Assembly: GCA_947632495.1 (NCBI GenBank)
Contig: CANRPL010000001.1
Coordinates: 1-64,000 of the forward strand
Origin: an uncultured Bacilli bacterium
GTDB lineage: Bacteria > Bacillota_I > Bacilli_A > RF39 > UBA660
DNA length: 64,000 nt
Direction: 5' to 3'
Below the pieces are notes generated by a model. The model was not told the DNA's origin. It did not search any database and saw only the letters and a program-made list of their open reading frames with translations. A program made the translations under genes and the position numbers. Positions 1 to 8,730 of the stretch are shown piece after piece. The first letter of the stretch is position 1; the number at the start of each line of letters is the position of its first letter.

Positions 1-1
1 A

Positions 2-121
2 GATAAGTTATATGATAATGTTTTTACAGTTATTGAAGAGAAAGAATATGGTAAATGTGTCAAGTGTTTTTCCTATAATGATGTCATTATGCACCTTATA
101 AGGATTGATTTTAATGCATAA
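2..121 (+). CDS. C-terminal fragment of an unrecognised protein
   Basis: An open frame enters from the left edge and runs 39 codons to a TAA at 119-121. The fragment contains the stretch VFTVIEEKEYGKCVKCF and ends in RIDFNA. It is too short for me to assign a family. No terminator follows; the -35 box of the tmRNA promoter lies inside its last codons, so this gene and the tmRNA are packed without a gap. Confidence 0.55.
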   Translation, partial: DKLYDNVFTVIEEKEYGKCVKCFSYNDVIMHLIRIDFNA

Positions 122-133
122 ATGTGCTATAAT
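105..133 (+). promoter_or_regulatory. Promoter of tmRNA
   Basis: TTGATT at 105-110, a 17 bp spacer, and TATAAT at 128-133 preceded by TGC (extended -10). The mature tmRNA begins 28 nt after the -10 box, leaving a short 5' leader for RNase P to remove. Confidence 0.8.
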
Positions 134-160
134 CGGTGTACTTAAGGAAACTTAAGGTAC

Positions 161-501
161 GGGGTCGTCTAGTTTCGACGATTGTACTGGTACTTAGATG
201 GCAAGTCGGAGGTACACGTTAAGTACACCCAAAAAATAACTGGAAACAGATTAAATTTAGCCTTCGCTTAATAAATTAGCAGGCGCTTCTTATATTTATT
301 TTCCCACGATGAATATAAGAGGCTCATTAAAGTGGGATATATTACTATGATGTCTATAGTAGTGATGAATTTAATAGACTAACTAAAAATTGGGTTGTTA
401 GTTACTAACAATTTTTAGGACATAAAAATAACTAACTAAACTTGTAGATGTCTAGGGGTTGGTATTTTCGGACATGGGTGCGAATCCCATCGACTCCACC
501 A
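161..501 (+). ncRNA. ssrA: Transfer-messenger RNA (tmRNA)
   Basis: The 5' end GGGGTCGTCTAGTTTCGACG and the 3' end with a T-arm (GGTGCGAATCCCATC) and encoded CCA at 499-501 are the hallmarks of a one-piece tmRNA, which rescues stalled ribosomes together with SmpB and tags the nascent protein for proteolysis. Length is about 341 nt. The tag frame can be read backwards from tandem stops TAA TAA at 269-274 and ends ...TGNRLNLAFA; the resume codon is less certain. The 5' and 3' ends pair into an alanine-tRNA-like acceptor domain. Several internal hairpins (for example around 395-420) fit pseudoknots. Confidence 0.95.
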
Positions 502-512
502 TTTTGCTAATG

Positions 513-537
513 AACTCTTATTTAATAAGAGTTTTTC
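513..537 (+). terminator. Terminator of tmRNA
   Basis: Stem AACTCTTAT (513-521), loop TTA, stem ATAAGAGTT (525-533), followed by a T run. It stands 12 nt after the CCA end of the tmRNA. Confidence 0.8.
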
Positions 538-556
538 TTTTATTTAAATAGAGTTA

Positions 557-565
557 TGCTATAAT
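557..565 (+). promoter_or_regulatory. Extended -10 promoter of the APH gene
   Basis: TGCTATAAT ends 19 nt before the start codon, so transcription should begin near 572, at the first base of the AGGAGG ribosome-binding site (572-577). No convincing -35 box is visible. Confidence 0.6.
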
Positions 566-584
566 GAAAGTAGGAGGGATAGTA

Positions 585-1361
585 ATGAAATTTAATTATG
601 ATATTCCTAAAGAAGTAGCTTCTTTTATTGAAAATAGTAAATTAGAAGAAATTAGTATTGGTTGCTCTAATTCACAAGTTATTAAAATTAGTAAAGAAAA
701 AGATGAGTATTATTTAAAAATGGCTTCAAGGGGAATGTTAACTAAAGAATACGAAAAATTAAAATGGCTTGATGGTAAATTAGCAGTACCTAAAATTATT
801 TTATATGTAATAACTAAAGAAGCTGAATTTTTAATAACTAAAGCTATTCCAGGGCAAATGATATGTAATGATTATTTCACGCAAAATCCTCTTCTAGGTA
901 TCAAGGTTATTGCGGAGGCATTTAAAGAGATAAATAAGGTTGATATTACTGATTGTCCTTTTGATTCATCAATTGACTATAAATTAGAAATTGTTACTAA
1001 TAATGTCAATCATAAGTTAATTAAGAAAGAAGATTTAAATGAAGAGACTTTAAAAAAATATGGTAGTATCGATAATATTTTAAATTATTTAAAGGAACAT
1101 AAATTTTATGAGCCATTATGTTTTTCTCATGGTGATACAAGCTTACCTAATATTTTTGCTTTAAATAATCAATTTAGTGGTTTGATTGATGTCGGTGAAA
1201 GTGGTATGGCAGATAAATGGTTTGATTTAGCTATCTGTGAGAAGTCTATTAAAAGAAATTATGGCGAAGACTACATTACACCTTTTTATCATGAATTAGG
1301 TATTACACCTGACCGCGATAAGATTGATTATTATCTTTTAATGATGGAATTATATTTATAA
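585..1361 (+). CDS. APH(3')-type aminoglycoside phosphotransferase
   Basis: Encodes 258 residues of the aminoglycoside O-phosphotransferase fold, which transfers phosphate from ATP to a hydroxyl of the substrate in the cytosol. The order of motifs matches APH(3')-IIIa closely: WLDGKLAVPKI in the N-lobe, VDITDCPF mid-protein, the Brenner loop SHGDTSLPN with catalytic Asp and Asn, the Mg-binding LIDVGESGMADKWFDLA, and a C-terminal helix ending DYYLLMMELYL. Start chosen at the ATG preceded by AGGAGG; an upstream in-frame ATG at 564 lies in the promoter. Base composition matches its neighbours and no mobile element is near, so this looks resident rather than recently acquired. Whether the substrate is an aminoglycoside cannot be told from sequence. 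Confidence 0.85.
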   Translation: MKFNYDIPKEVASFIENSKLEEISIGCSNSQVIKISKEKDEYYLKMASRGMLTKEYEKLKWLDGKLAVPKIILYVITKEAEFLITKAIPGQMICNDYFTQNPLLGIKVIAEAFKEINKVDITDCPFDSSIDYKLEIVTNNVNHKLIKKEDLNEETLKKYGSIDNILNYLKEHKFYEPLCFSHGDTSLPNIFALNNQFSGLIDVGESGMADKWFDLAICEKSIKRNYGEDYITPFYHELGITPDRDKIDYYLLMMELYL

Positions 1362-1415
1362 AAAGTGTTTTTGGTACTTTGATAGCTTTATGTTATAATG
1401 ATAGTGGAGGGATAT

Positions 1416-3020
1416 ATGAAAAAGAAGAAAATGTTTAAAAGTATTATTTTGCCTATTATATTGACACTTATTTTAGGAGCTATATTGTATTATGTCTTTT
1501 TACCACCAATTAATATTCATAGTATAGGTTTTTGGTCATATGTTATCGTTCTATTAATTGTTTATGGTGTTTTATCAATGAGTACAATGTTTAATAGTGT
1601 ACTTGTCAATAAAAAGTTTACTGTACCTAAAAATGTCATCGGCGCTTTTGGTGGGGTTATCGGTTTAATTTTAATAATGGTTATTTATAATGTTTGTGTA
1701 TCACCGTTATTTAATTCTAAAAGTTATTCTAAACGTATTGTCATCAATGAAAATACAAAGTTTGAAGATGATATCAAAGAAGTTGATTTTAATAAGATTC
1801 CTTTACTAGATAAAGAATCTAGTCAAAAATTAGGAGACCGTGTTATGGGTGAAATGCCTGAATTAGTCTCACAATTTGATGTCTCTGATCTTTATACTCA
1901 AATAAATTATAATGATGAAATTACAAGAGTAACACCGCTTGAATATTCTGGTATAGTTAAGTATTTTTCTAATCGTAAGAATGGTGTTAAGGGATATATT
2001 ACTGTTAACTCTGTAACTGGTAAAGCTGAATTAGTTAAACTTGAAAAAGGTATGAAATATATGCCTAGTGCCATGTTTAATGAAAATTTACAACGTAAAC
2101 TACGCTTTAGTTATCCAACAGAAATATTTGGTGAAGCTTCATTTGAAATAGATAATGATGGTAATCCATATTGGATTGTTCCAACGTTAGGTTATTCTGG
2201 TATTGGTATGAAAGAGCGTGTTACGGGGATTGTTGCTTTAGATCCAATTACTGGTCATAGTAAAAAATATGATTTAGATGAGGTTCCTAGTTGGATTGAT
2301 CATGTTTATAGTGCTTATTTAATCATTGAGCAAGTTGATGACTGGGGTAAATATCGTGGTGGTTTCTGGAACTCTATCTTTGGTCAGAAAAATGTTGTAG
2401 CGACTACTGAAGGATATAATTACCTAGTTATGGATGATGATGTTTATCTATATACGGGTATTACATCAACATTAGCTGATGAATCTAATATAGGTTTTAT
2501 TTTAACTAATATGCGTACGAAAGAAACACATTACTATGCAGTTCCAGGAGCTGAAGAATATTCAGCGATGGGAAGTGCTGAAGGACAGGTTCAACAGATG
2601 TCTTATATTTCTACTTTCCCATTACTTATTAACTTAAAAGGTAAACCAACATATCTTGTCTCCTTAAAAGATAATGCTGGTTTAGTTAAGATGTATGCTT
2701 TTATCGATGTTCAAGATTATCAAAATGTCGTTGTAACCGATTATAAAGAAGGTATTGAAAAAGCAGCAGAAAATTATCTAAAGAATTATAAAGGGGAAAT
2801 TGATTCAAGTCATGATGAAGAGAAAAAGGTTACAATCAGTAATTTAAAGGAAGTTACGATTGATGGTAATACTTATTACTATTTTGAAAGTGATGATAAT
2901 AAATATCGTGTTTCTATTAAGATAAATCCTGATTTATTACCATTCATTAAAAATGGTGATGAAGTAACTATTTCTTATCGAAGTGGTTCTATTAATGAGA
3001 TAAGTAAAATTGAAAGATAG
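1416..3020 (+). CDS. Membrane-anchored exported protein, unknown function
   Basis: 534 residues. Three hydrophobic segments occupy about the first 105 residues, followed by a long soluble part that should face the outside. The soluble part has alternating beta-like segments, including GYITVNSVTGKAELVKL and GIVALDPITGHSKKYDL, which resemble PepSY-like repeats, but I would not assign a family. The start is the ATG 6 nt after GGAGG (1406-1410). An extended -10 (TGTTATAAT, ending 1399) lies just upstream, so the leader is about 10 nt. The stop codon sits inside the terminator stem. Confidence 0.8.
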   Translation: MKKKKMFKSIILPIILTLILGAILYYVFLPPINIHSIGFWSYVIVLLIVYGVLSMSTMFNSVLVNKKFTVPKNVIGAFGGVIGLILIMVIYNVCVSPLFNSKSYSKRIVINENTKFEDDIKEVDFNKIPLLDKESSQKLGDRVMGEMPELVSQFDVSDLYTQINYNDEITRVTPLEYSGIVKYFSNRKNGVKGYITVNSVTGKAELVKLEKGMKYMPSAMFNENLQRKLRFSYPTEIFGEASFEIDNDGNPYWIVPTLGYSGIGMKERVTGIVALDPITGHSKKYDLDEVPSWIDHVYSAYLIIEQVDDWGKYRGGFWNSIFGQKNVVATTEGYNYLVMDDDVYLYTGITSTLADESNIGFILTNMRTKETHYYAVPGAEEYSAMGSAEGQVQQMSYISTFPLLINLKGKPTYLVSLKDNAGLVKMYAFIDVQDYQNVVVTDYKEGIEKAAENYLKNYKGEIDSSHDEEKKVTISNLKEVTIDGNTYYYFESDDNKYRVSIKINPDLLPFIKNGDEVTISYRSGSINEISKIER

Positions 3021-3036
3021 TTTAAAACTATCTTTT
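3013..3036 (+). terminator. Terminator overlapping the stop codon
   Basis: Stem AAAGATAGTT (3013-3022) pairs with AACTATCTTT (3026-3035), then T-rich sequence. The TAG stop of the upstream gene (3018-3020) is inside the 5' arm. Confidence 0.8.
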
Positions 3037-3086
3037 CTTTTGCTTTAAAAAGTATTATAATAGGGAACAATCTTTGAGGTGATAAT

Positions 3087-4628
3087 GTGTTAAAATATCG
3101 AAATGTTTTTATCGGTGGTAAGAATGCTCTTTTCTTAATTAAAAAGGAACAGAAAGATATCGCTGATCTTGTCAATGATGATGGTGATAGGTTAGTCTTA
3201 ATTGAGGAAGTAGGAAGCCGTTATAATTTACCGGATAATTCATATAAACAAGGTTATGTATTATGTGGTAGTGCGAATGAATTTATTGTCGCAATTGGGT
3301 TAATTCTTATCGATTTATCTAATGATGGTAAATGTTTAGATTTAACATTAGAGTTTACTGAACAAACTTTTTCTAATATGCCTAGAAAAGAATATCAAAA
3401 GGTTTTGGCGCATAATCTAGATGATCTTGTTAAGTATTTAGGACAGGCCTTTTTTAGCGCCAAAGAAATTCATCTTCATATTTTAAATGATATTCCTTTT
3501 CGTAAGAATGCTGTTGAAACTAATCCAACGATGGCAGTATTGGATGCTAAAAGAAATTATGTCGTTATGAATCCATATCATGCCTATATGCCGACTTTAG
3601 TTAGTGAGATGGATGCCTTTGATACTTTTTATCAAGATGATCATAAAGTATTTAAGAGAATAACGGATGAAGTTTTTAATTGTGCTAATTTAATTGATGA
3701 TAAAACATTAGAAGAATATAAAGATGGTACACTTCCTAATCAAGAGGTATTTAATACGCTTAATGGTATTATATTTGATCAAGAATATGGTGAAAAACCA
3801 GTTAATATTGTTTTTGGTAATGATGGTGAAATGGTCTATAATCATTACCACCGTTTGGTAGACTCAAGAGTTGATGATGGCTCTTATGAGACAATTAATA
3901 CGCATATTTGTTATAGCGCTTTAAATGATGATGCTAAAATTGAAATAACAATTAATGGTCATGGTGATATAGCTATACTAGATACTTCTAGTACCGTTAT
4001 TGTAAAAAAGGGTAATACATTACAACTTGAGACAGATTATTTTCCTGATGGCGAAGATGCCCTTATCAATTATGAATTAAATTTAAAGACAGGTGATGCT
4101 TTCTATCGTGGTCGAATAGGTTATCCTTTTAGTAATTTTGCCACGGAAATATGCTATCAAGTTGGTTCTGATGGTAAGATTAAGAGCGTCAATGTTGATT
4201 TTAATAATTATAAAGCTTATGGAACACGTCAAGAACGGGTTAAGGGTAGTTATATGTTAAGAATAAAACCAGATAGTGTAAAATTATTCTATGCACATCG
4301 CCGTGGTACTAAAGATGACCTTGATGCTACCGATCTAATATCATTATTATCTGCTACAGGTGAAGTTACGGATACTATGATTGATGGTATTATTGAAAAA
4401 GCGATTGCGATTATCAATTCGGAAGAAGAAAGACGTGATGAAATAGCCGCCGATACGCTTTTAAGTTATCCAAATGAGATCAAACTTGATAATATGATAC
4501 GTATTGTCAGTAAAATTAATGAGATGTTAGCTAGCTTAAAAGATAATTTACCGGCTTCTCGTTTGCATCAATTATTAGATACTATGACTTTAGATTTGCG
4601 TAAAGAAAGAGCGAAAACGTATTTATAA
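3087..4628 (+). CDS. Paralogous family A, copy 1 (unknown function)
   Basis: 513 residues starting at GTG, with AGGTGAT just upstream; an ATG two bases earlier is out of frame. It is one of three tandem relatives (with 4844-6280 and 6291-7781). Shared landmarks: an N-terminal MLKYRN-like start, QGYVL near residue 50, an LxLxLEFT strand near residue 90, and late in the protein YMLRIKP...FYAHRRG. The N-terminal 130 residues have an alternating alpha/beta pattern faintly like an acetyltransferase fold, but no catalytic motif is visible. No signal peptide or membrane segment, so probably cytosolic. Ends KTYL, encoded by the terminator arm. Confidence 0.85.
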   Translation: MLKYRNVFIGGKNALFLIKKEQKDIADLVNDDGDRLVLIEEVGSRYNLPDNSYKQGYVLCGSANEFIVAIGLILIDLSNDGKCLDLTLEFTEQTFSNMPRKEYQKVLAHNLDDLVKYLGQAFFSAKEIHLHILNDIPFRKNAVETNPTMAVLDAKRNYVVMNPYHAYMPTLVSEMDAFDTFYQDDHKVFKRITDEVFNCANLIDDKTLEEYKDGTLPNQEVFNTLNGIIFDQEYGEKPVNIVFGNDGEMVYNHYHRLVDSRVDDGSYETINTHICYSALNDDAKIEITINGHGDIAILDTSSTVIVKKGNTLQLETDYFPDGEDALINYELNLKTGDAFYRGRIGYPFSNFATEICYQVGSDGKIKSVNVDFNNYKAYGTRQERVKGSYMLRIKPDSVKLFYAHRRGTKDDLDATDLISLLSATGEVTDTMIDGIIEKAIAIINSEEERRDEIAADTLLSYPNEIKLDNMIRIVSKINEMLASLKDNLPASRLHQLLDTMTLDLRKERAKTYL

Positions 4629-4640
4629 TACGTTTTCTTT
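4614..4640 (+). terminator. Terminator overlapping the stop codon
   Basis: Stem AAAACGTATT (4614-4623), loop TAT, stem AATACGTTTT (4627-4636), then T-rich. The TAA stop (4626-4628) begins in the loop and runs into the 3' arm. Nearly the same hairpin ends the third paralogue at 7766-7792. Confidence 0.85.
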
Positions 4641-4652
4641 TGTGGATAGATA

Positions 4653-4661
4653 TGTTATAAT
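4653..4661 (+). promoter_or_regulatory. Extended -10 promoter of tRNA-Gln(CUG)
   Basis: TGTTATAAT ends 12 nt before the first base of the tRNA, giving a 5' leader of only about 5-6 nt. Confidence 0.65.
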
Positions 4662-4673
4662 AATATGTGTAAT

Positions 4674-4748
4674 TGCCCAATAGCCAAGCGGTAAGGCAGT
4701 GGACTCTGACTCCATGATGCGCTAGTTCGAATCTAGCTTGGGCAGCCA
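4674..4748 (+). tRNA. tRNA-Gln (anticodon CUG)
   Basis: Cloverleaf with acceptor TGCCCAA pairing TTGGGCA, weak U1-A72 first pair and G73 as expected for glutamine tRNAs, anticodon loop CTCTGAC, T-arm GTTCGAATC, and an encoded CCA. It lies alone between two members of paralogous family A. Confidence 0.93.
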
Positions 4749-4843
4749 TTTGTTAATGAATACTAGGTAACTAGTATTTTATTTTGCAATTATTGTCTAA
4801 AAGTGTTATCATATTGGAAATTATTTTTAAGGGGGAAATTTAT

Positions 4844-6280
4844 ATGATTAAATTTAAGGACACTAGAATTAATGAAATCGAGTTAGTCAAATATGGAGCT
4901 TGGTGTGAAAGCTATTTTAAACATCTAGAAAGAAAACCCATTTTATTATCATCAGTTAAAAATGCTGCAGAATATTATAGTGAAGAGTCAGAAGAACAAG
5001 GATATGTTTTACGCTTAAATAATGAGATTGTTGGTTTAATTCATATCGGTTTATCTTGTGATGAAAAAGATTTAGAAGTTGAATTAGAATATACTAAATT
5101 TAATTTTGATGAAAAAAGAATTTGGACTGAAAGAATTGTCAATGGTTTAGAAAGATTAAATACAGATAAAAGAAGTGTTTCCGTATGTGTACATGATGTT
5201 AAGTTAACTTTTAGTCCTGTCGTTACTCGCTTTTTCACCTTTGCTAAAACAAGTAATTATACTAAAGAAAATATTTATCATCGTATTGTTAAACGTGTTG
5301 TTGGTGAAATGAAGTCATATGAAGAAGCATTTATGAAAGCCAAAAAATATTGGACACAAACGATGACATTAAAGCCACAGTATAAAAATGATGGTGATTT
5401 AGAGGATGCTATTACGGATAATTTAATGAGTCCTGAACAATTATTCAATTATGTTGATAAAATAGCTTGGCTAAATATTAATGGTAGTAAAAAGTATGTT
5501 GAGCATATTGGCTTTGGTTGTGATGGTGAAGTATGTTATAAGCGCGAATTATGTGGTCATAAAGCTTATAAGAATTATACAACTTTCCAAGTAAAATATT
5601 CGGTAGCGAATCCTACTTATGGTTTAAAAGCTGTAAAAGTCAGTGGAAATAAACGCCTTAAGTTTATATCTAATAGTGGAGCATTAGTTAATGATACTTA
5701 TGTTAATGAAAATCTTCATATTCAAACAAGATTTAAACCAGGTAAAGATACTAAAAGATCTTTTGATACTTGTCGTAATGGGATTGATACTAAAACTTCT
5801 ATCAATTTAGGCTTTAATGAAAGTGGTGGCTTTGATCATTTCCATATGGATTTAGATACTTATCGTCATCACCGTCATCATGGTAGAAGTCGTGTCAATG
5901 GTACTTATATGTTAAGAATCCGTCGTTATGTTAAAGGTACTATTAAAGTTGAATTTTATTTTGTTCATCGTGATGGAAGACATAATAATATGCTAGAATT
6001 AATTGATTCGTCTTATTATCCTACAACTAATGATGAAAATACATTGATGGTAATCCAAGAATTAGTTAAACAAATTATTAGTTTAGTAAATAGTAAAGAA
6101 CATGATAGAGGATATATCTTTTTAGAACCAATGTCAATTGATGAAATGTTATCATTAGCTAGTGAAGTTGATAATATTACTAAAGATATTCAAGATCAGA
6201 TTGATGGACAGTTAATTAAAGACTACATTGCTGATAATAACATCGATGCTTCTAATGTTAAACAAAAGATATATAAATAG
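4844..6280 (+). CDS. Paralogous family A, copy 2 (unknown function)
   Basis: 478 residues; start chosen at the ATG after GGGGGAAATT. It shares the family layout with its neighbours: EQGYVL near residue 55, a VELEYTKF strand near residue 85, and the late block GTYMLRIRRY...FYFVHRDG. A distinctive histidine run (YRHHRHHGRS) lies near residue 345 where the sisters have no such run. No membrane segment. The next paralogue starts 10 nt downstream behind its own AGGAGG, so the two are cotranscribed. Function unknown. Confidence 0.85.
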   Translation: MIKFKDTRINEIELVKYGAWCESYFKHLERKPILLSSVKNAAEYYSEESEEQGYVLRLNNEIVGLIHIGLSCDEKDLEVELEYTKFNFDEKRIWTERIVNGLERLNTDKRSVSVCVHDVKLTFSPVVTRFFTFAKTSNYTKENIYHRIVKRVVGEMKSYEEAFMKAKKYWTQTMTLKPQYKNDGDLEDAITDNLMSPEQLFNYVDKIAWLNINGSKKYVEHIGFGCDGEVCYKRELCGHKAYKNYTTFQVKYSVANPTYGLKAVKVSGNKRLKFISNSGALVNDTYVNENLHIQTRFKPGKDTKRSFDTCRNGIDTKTSINLGFNESGGFDHFHMDLDTYRHHRHHGRSRVNGTYMLRIRRYVKGTIKVEFYFVHRDGRHNNMLELIDSSYYPTTNDENTLMVIQELVKQIISLVNSKEHDRGYIFLEPMSIDEMLSLASEVDNITKDIQDQIDGQLIKDYIADNNIDASNVKQKIYK

Positions 6281-6290
6281 GAGGAATTAG

Positions 6291-7781
6291 ATGTTAAATT
6301 TTAGAAATTTTACATTAAGAGGTAGAGACCTTTTATCTTTTGTAAAGTATAATAATCGTGTCGATTTAAATGGTTTAAATAGTGTTGATGAATTACCTTT
6401 AAAATTAAAGAAGGCAGTTGCTTCATGTCGCTATTTTCCTGACGATAGTGACTTTCAAGGATATCTAATTTATCGTGGAGAACCATATGTTGGTTATCCG
6501 ATTGGTCTTATGGTACTTGATGCTAAAAATCGTAGCTATCTACAAGTTAATTTAGAGTTTACGGAAAGTATTTTAGCAGATAGTAAACCGGCTGTAGTAG
6601 CGAAGATAACAGAGATAACAGAGGATATTATTAATGCTTTAAAATTATCATTTTATGAAAAAAGAAGTATTAAAGTTAAAGTCTTTAATGATTTACTAAT
6701 CAATTATGATTATGACAATGCCTTTTATCAACCTAGTGATTTAACTTTAACGGAAGCTAACGAGCGCCATAACTATCTTCCTAAATTAATAGATGAAATG
6801 CGAGCTTATGAAGATTTATTTATGTCTTTAAATCTTGGTTGGGAAGAAACATATCTTGACTTTTCTGATACGGTCGATTATGTAACCCAAATGGAACGCT
6901 TAAGTCATCGTCTTCCTATGGAACAAATTTTTAATTATGCTGAAGGGGTAGAATGGAAGAATATTCAAAGAAAGAATAAAACCGCTAAAGTCGTTTTTAA
7001 TCGTGATGGTAAAGTTTTATATACCAGCATCGATAAAGGCTATAAAGATGGTCTTAATAATGGTCGATTATATACTAGTACAAGTGTTGAATATAATATT
7101 GGAACACCTAACACTTTCTCTTTGTTAGCTAATTTTTATCGTGATGGTTATCATGGTGCTTATGTTGTTAATAACATGGCTAATACGAGAAGAATTCACA
7201 CCAATCTTATTTTTGATAGTATTGGTCAAGGTATTGATTGTTATACCAAAATGGAGTTAGATAAGAAAACTGGTCTTCGTACTTATAATGTTATTATTGA
7301 TTCATCATATGAACTAACAGCAATTTGCCTACAATTAGCGATTAAGGCTAACGGTGAACTTGATCATTGTTATGTGGATTTTGATAGTATTAAAGCTTCT
7401 ACTGGTAAGATAAATGGTAGTTATTTATTAAGAATTTATCCATCAGCTATGACTTTAAGTTTTGTTCATCGTAAGGGTGATAAAAATAATTATCAATTAG
7501 GAGATGATATCGATAAGCTAATTGCTTCCCAAGGTCATATTGATGTCGCCCTTTTAACATCATTAATTGGTAGTGCTTTAGAAAAAATAAATGTTTTAGC
7601 TAGTCGAAGAGGATATAACTATCAAATACCTTTTAGTATTGAAGATATTTTAGAAACCGAAAAAATGATTACTAATCAATTAAAAACATTTGGTAGCATT
7701 GTCGGTAATACCAATTTAAAAGAACGCATTAATAATGCTACAGAAGATACTAAATTAGGTAAAGTAAAAACGTATGAATAA
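6291..7781 (+). CDS. Paralogous family A, copy 3 (unknown function)
   Basis: 496 residues, AGGAGG 6 nt before the ATG. Starts MLNFRNFTLRGRDLLSF, close to the start of copy 1 (MLKYRNVFIGGKNALFL). Shared later blocks are FQGYLIYRG, VNLEFTES, and GSYLLRIYPS...FVHRKGD. Ends KTYE, again encoded by the terminator arm. Copies 1 and 3 look more alike than either is to copy 2. Cytosolic; function unknown. Confidence 0.85.
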   Translation: MLNFRNFTLRGRDLLSFVKYNNRVDLNGLNSVDELPLKLKKAVASCRYFPDDSDFQGYLIYRGEPYVGYPIGLMVLDAKNRSYLQVNLEFTESILADSKPAVVAKITEITEDIINALKLSFYEKRSIKVKVFNDLLINYDYDNAFYQPSDLTLTEANERHNYLPKLIDEMRAYEDLFMSLNLGWEETYLDFSDTVDYVTQMERLSHRLPMEQIFNYAEGVEWKNIQRKNKTAKVVFNRDGKVLYTSIDKGYKDGLNNGRLYTSTSVEYNIGTPNTFSLLANFYRDGYHGAYVVNNMANTRRIHTNLIFDSIGQGIDCYTKMELDKKTGLRTYNVIIDSSYELTAICLQLAIKANGELDHCYVDFDSIKASTGKINGSYLLRIYPSAMTLSFVHRKGDKNNYQLGDDIDKLIASQGHIDVALLTSLIGSALEKINVLASRRGYNYQIPFSIEDILETEKMITNQLKTFGSIVGNTNLKERINNATEDTKLGKVKTYE

Positions 7782-7792
7782 TACGTTTTTTT
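7766..7792 (+). terminator. Terminator overlapping the stop codon
   Basis: Stem AAAAACGTAT (7766-7775), loop GAATA, stem ATACGTTTTT (7781-7790). The TAA stop (7779-7781) is in the loop. The extended -10 of the next gene (TGTTATAAT, ending 7801) follows within 10 nt. Confidence 0.85.
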
Positions 7793-7816
7793 TGTTATAA
7801 TAAGGATGGTGATAAT

Positions 7817-8713
7817 ATGCGATATATAGTTATGGAAATTGGTTCAACCAATACGAAAGCCTCTTTATATGAAGATGGTATAATAACCGATTTAAGTTAT
7901 GAGACGATTGAGTTTAAAAACAATTATAAAAAAGAAAATAAAATTAGTGATAATGATAAAGAATTACTATATAACTATATTGATAAATTAAAGGAAAAAG
8001 AGCAACGTATATATGTCTATGGTACAAGTATTTTTCGCACTTTAGATGATAAGGAAAAATCATCTTGGTTAAAGGAATTTCAAGATAAGACGGGTTTAAA
8101 TTTTAATATTGTTTCTTCTGATGAAGAAAATGAATATACTGTCTATGGGGCTATTAGTAATATTGACTATGATAAACCAATCGCGGTTATGATTGGTGGT
8201 GGCGGTTCAACGGAATTAGCAATCGTTAAAGATAAAAAGATTATGGAAAAAATTAATTATCCTTTTGGAGCAATGGATGTATCTGATCAATATCCCGACT
8301 TAAGAACTGATAAGGCGGCAACGCCTATGGCTAAAATGTTAGCTGAAACTAAAGATAAAATGGAAATACCTAAATCTAAAGCTGATATCTTAATATTAGC
8401 TGGTGGTGATTATATAATGTTTTATGAAACATTAAATTATCCCGTTTTCAAGAATGAGTTATATGACGATGACAAACAACCATATATGCTAGATACCAAG
8501 ACAATGCGTGCGTTAGATGATAATTTTATGTATGAATTATCACTTGAAAAGATTATTGAAGAAAATGGTAGTGATGGTTGGTGGCGTGGTGCTCGTGGTA
8601 TGCGTATTTGTGTACAAGCTTTATGTGATTTATTAGATACTAAATATATTATTCCCACACGAATAAATATGTTATATGGTATTATTGAAAAAATAAATAG
8701 TGAAGAAAACTAG
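7817..8713 (+). CDS. Ppx/GppA-like phosphatase (ASKHA fold)
   Basis: 298 residues. Phosphate-1 loop EIGSTNTKASLY at residues 7-18, GTSIFRTL near 71, an acidic SSDEENEYTVYGAI near 98 that matches the SGEEEA region of exopolyphosphatases, and the phosphate-2 loop MIGGGGSTELAI near 122. These are the landmarks of the Ppx/GppA family, which hydrolyses polyphosphate or pppGpp. The protein is only the N-terminal two-lobed core, about as short as the short Ppx2-type enzymes, without the C-terminal HD-like domain of E. coli Ppx. RBS GGATGGTGAT. Substrate not decidable from sequence. Confidence 0.75.
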   Translation: MRYIVMEIGSTNTKASLYEDGIITDLSYETIEFKNNYKKENKISDNDKELLYNYIDKLKEKEQRIYVYGTSIFRTLDDKEKSSWLKEFQDKTGLNFNIVSSDEENEYTVYGAISNIDYDKPIAVMIGGGGSTELAIVKDKKIMEKINYPFGAMDVSDQYPDLRTDKAATPMAKMLAETKDKMEIPKSKADILILAGGDYIMFYETLNYPVFKNELYDDDKQPYMLDTKTMRALDDNFMYELSLEKIIEENGSDGWWRGARGMRICVQALCDLLDTKYIIPTRINMLYGIIEKINSEEN

Positions 8714-8730
8714 TCTAAAACTAGTTTTTT
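8706..8730 (+). terminator. Terminator overlapping the stop codon
   Basis: Stem AAAACTAGT (8706-8714), loop CTAAA, stem ACTAGTTTT (8720-8728), T run. The TAG stop (8711-8713) is within the 5' arm. Confidence 0.85.

Noticed and set aside
395..425. TGTTAGTTACTAACA, similar to the proposed NrtR operator
   Set aside because: It is part of a paired stem inside the tmRNA and has a wider centre than TGTTAnTAACA.
585..1361. Recently acquired resistance island
   Set aside because: No transposase, integrase, direct repeat or compositional break around the gene.
5041..5238. Minus-strand frames opposite long + genes (for example here and at 8437-8658, 21320-21559, 40881-41180, 55867-56079)
   Set aside because: They mirror the codons of clear genes, lack ribosome-binding sites and have implausible amino-acid composition.
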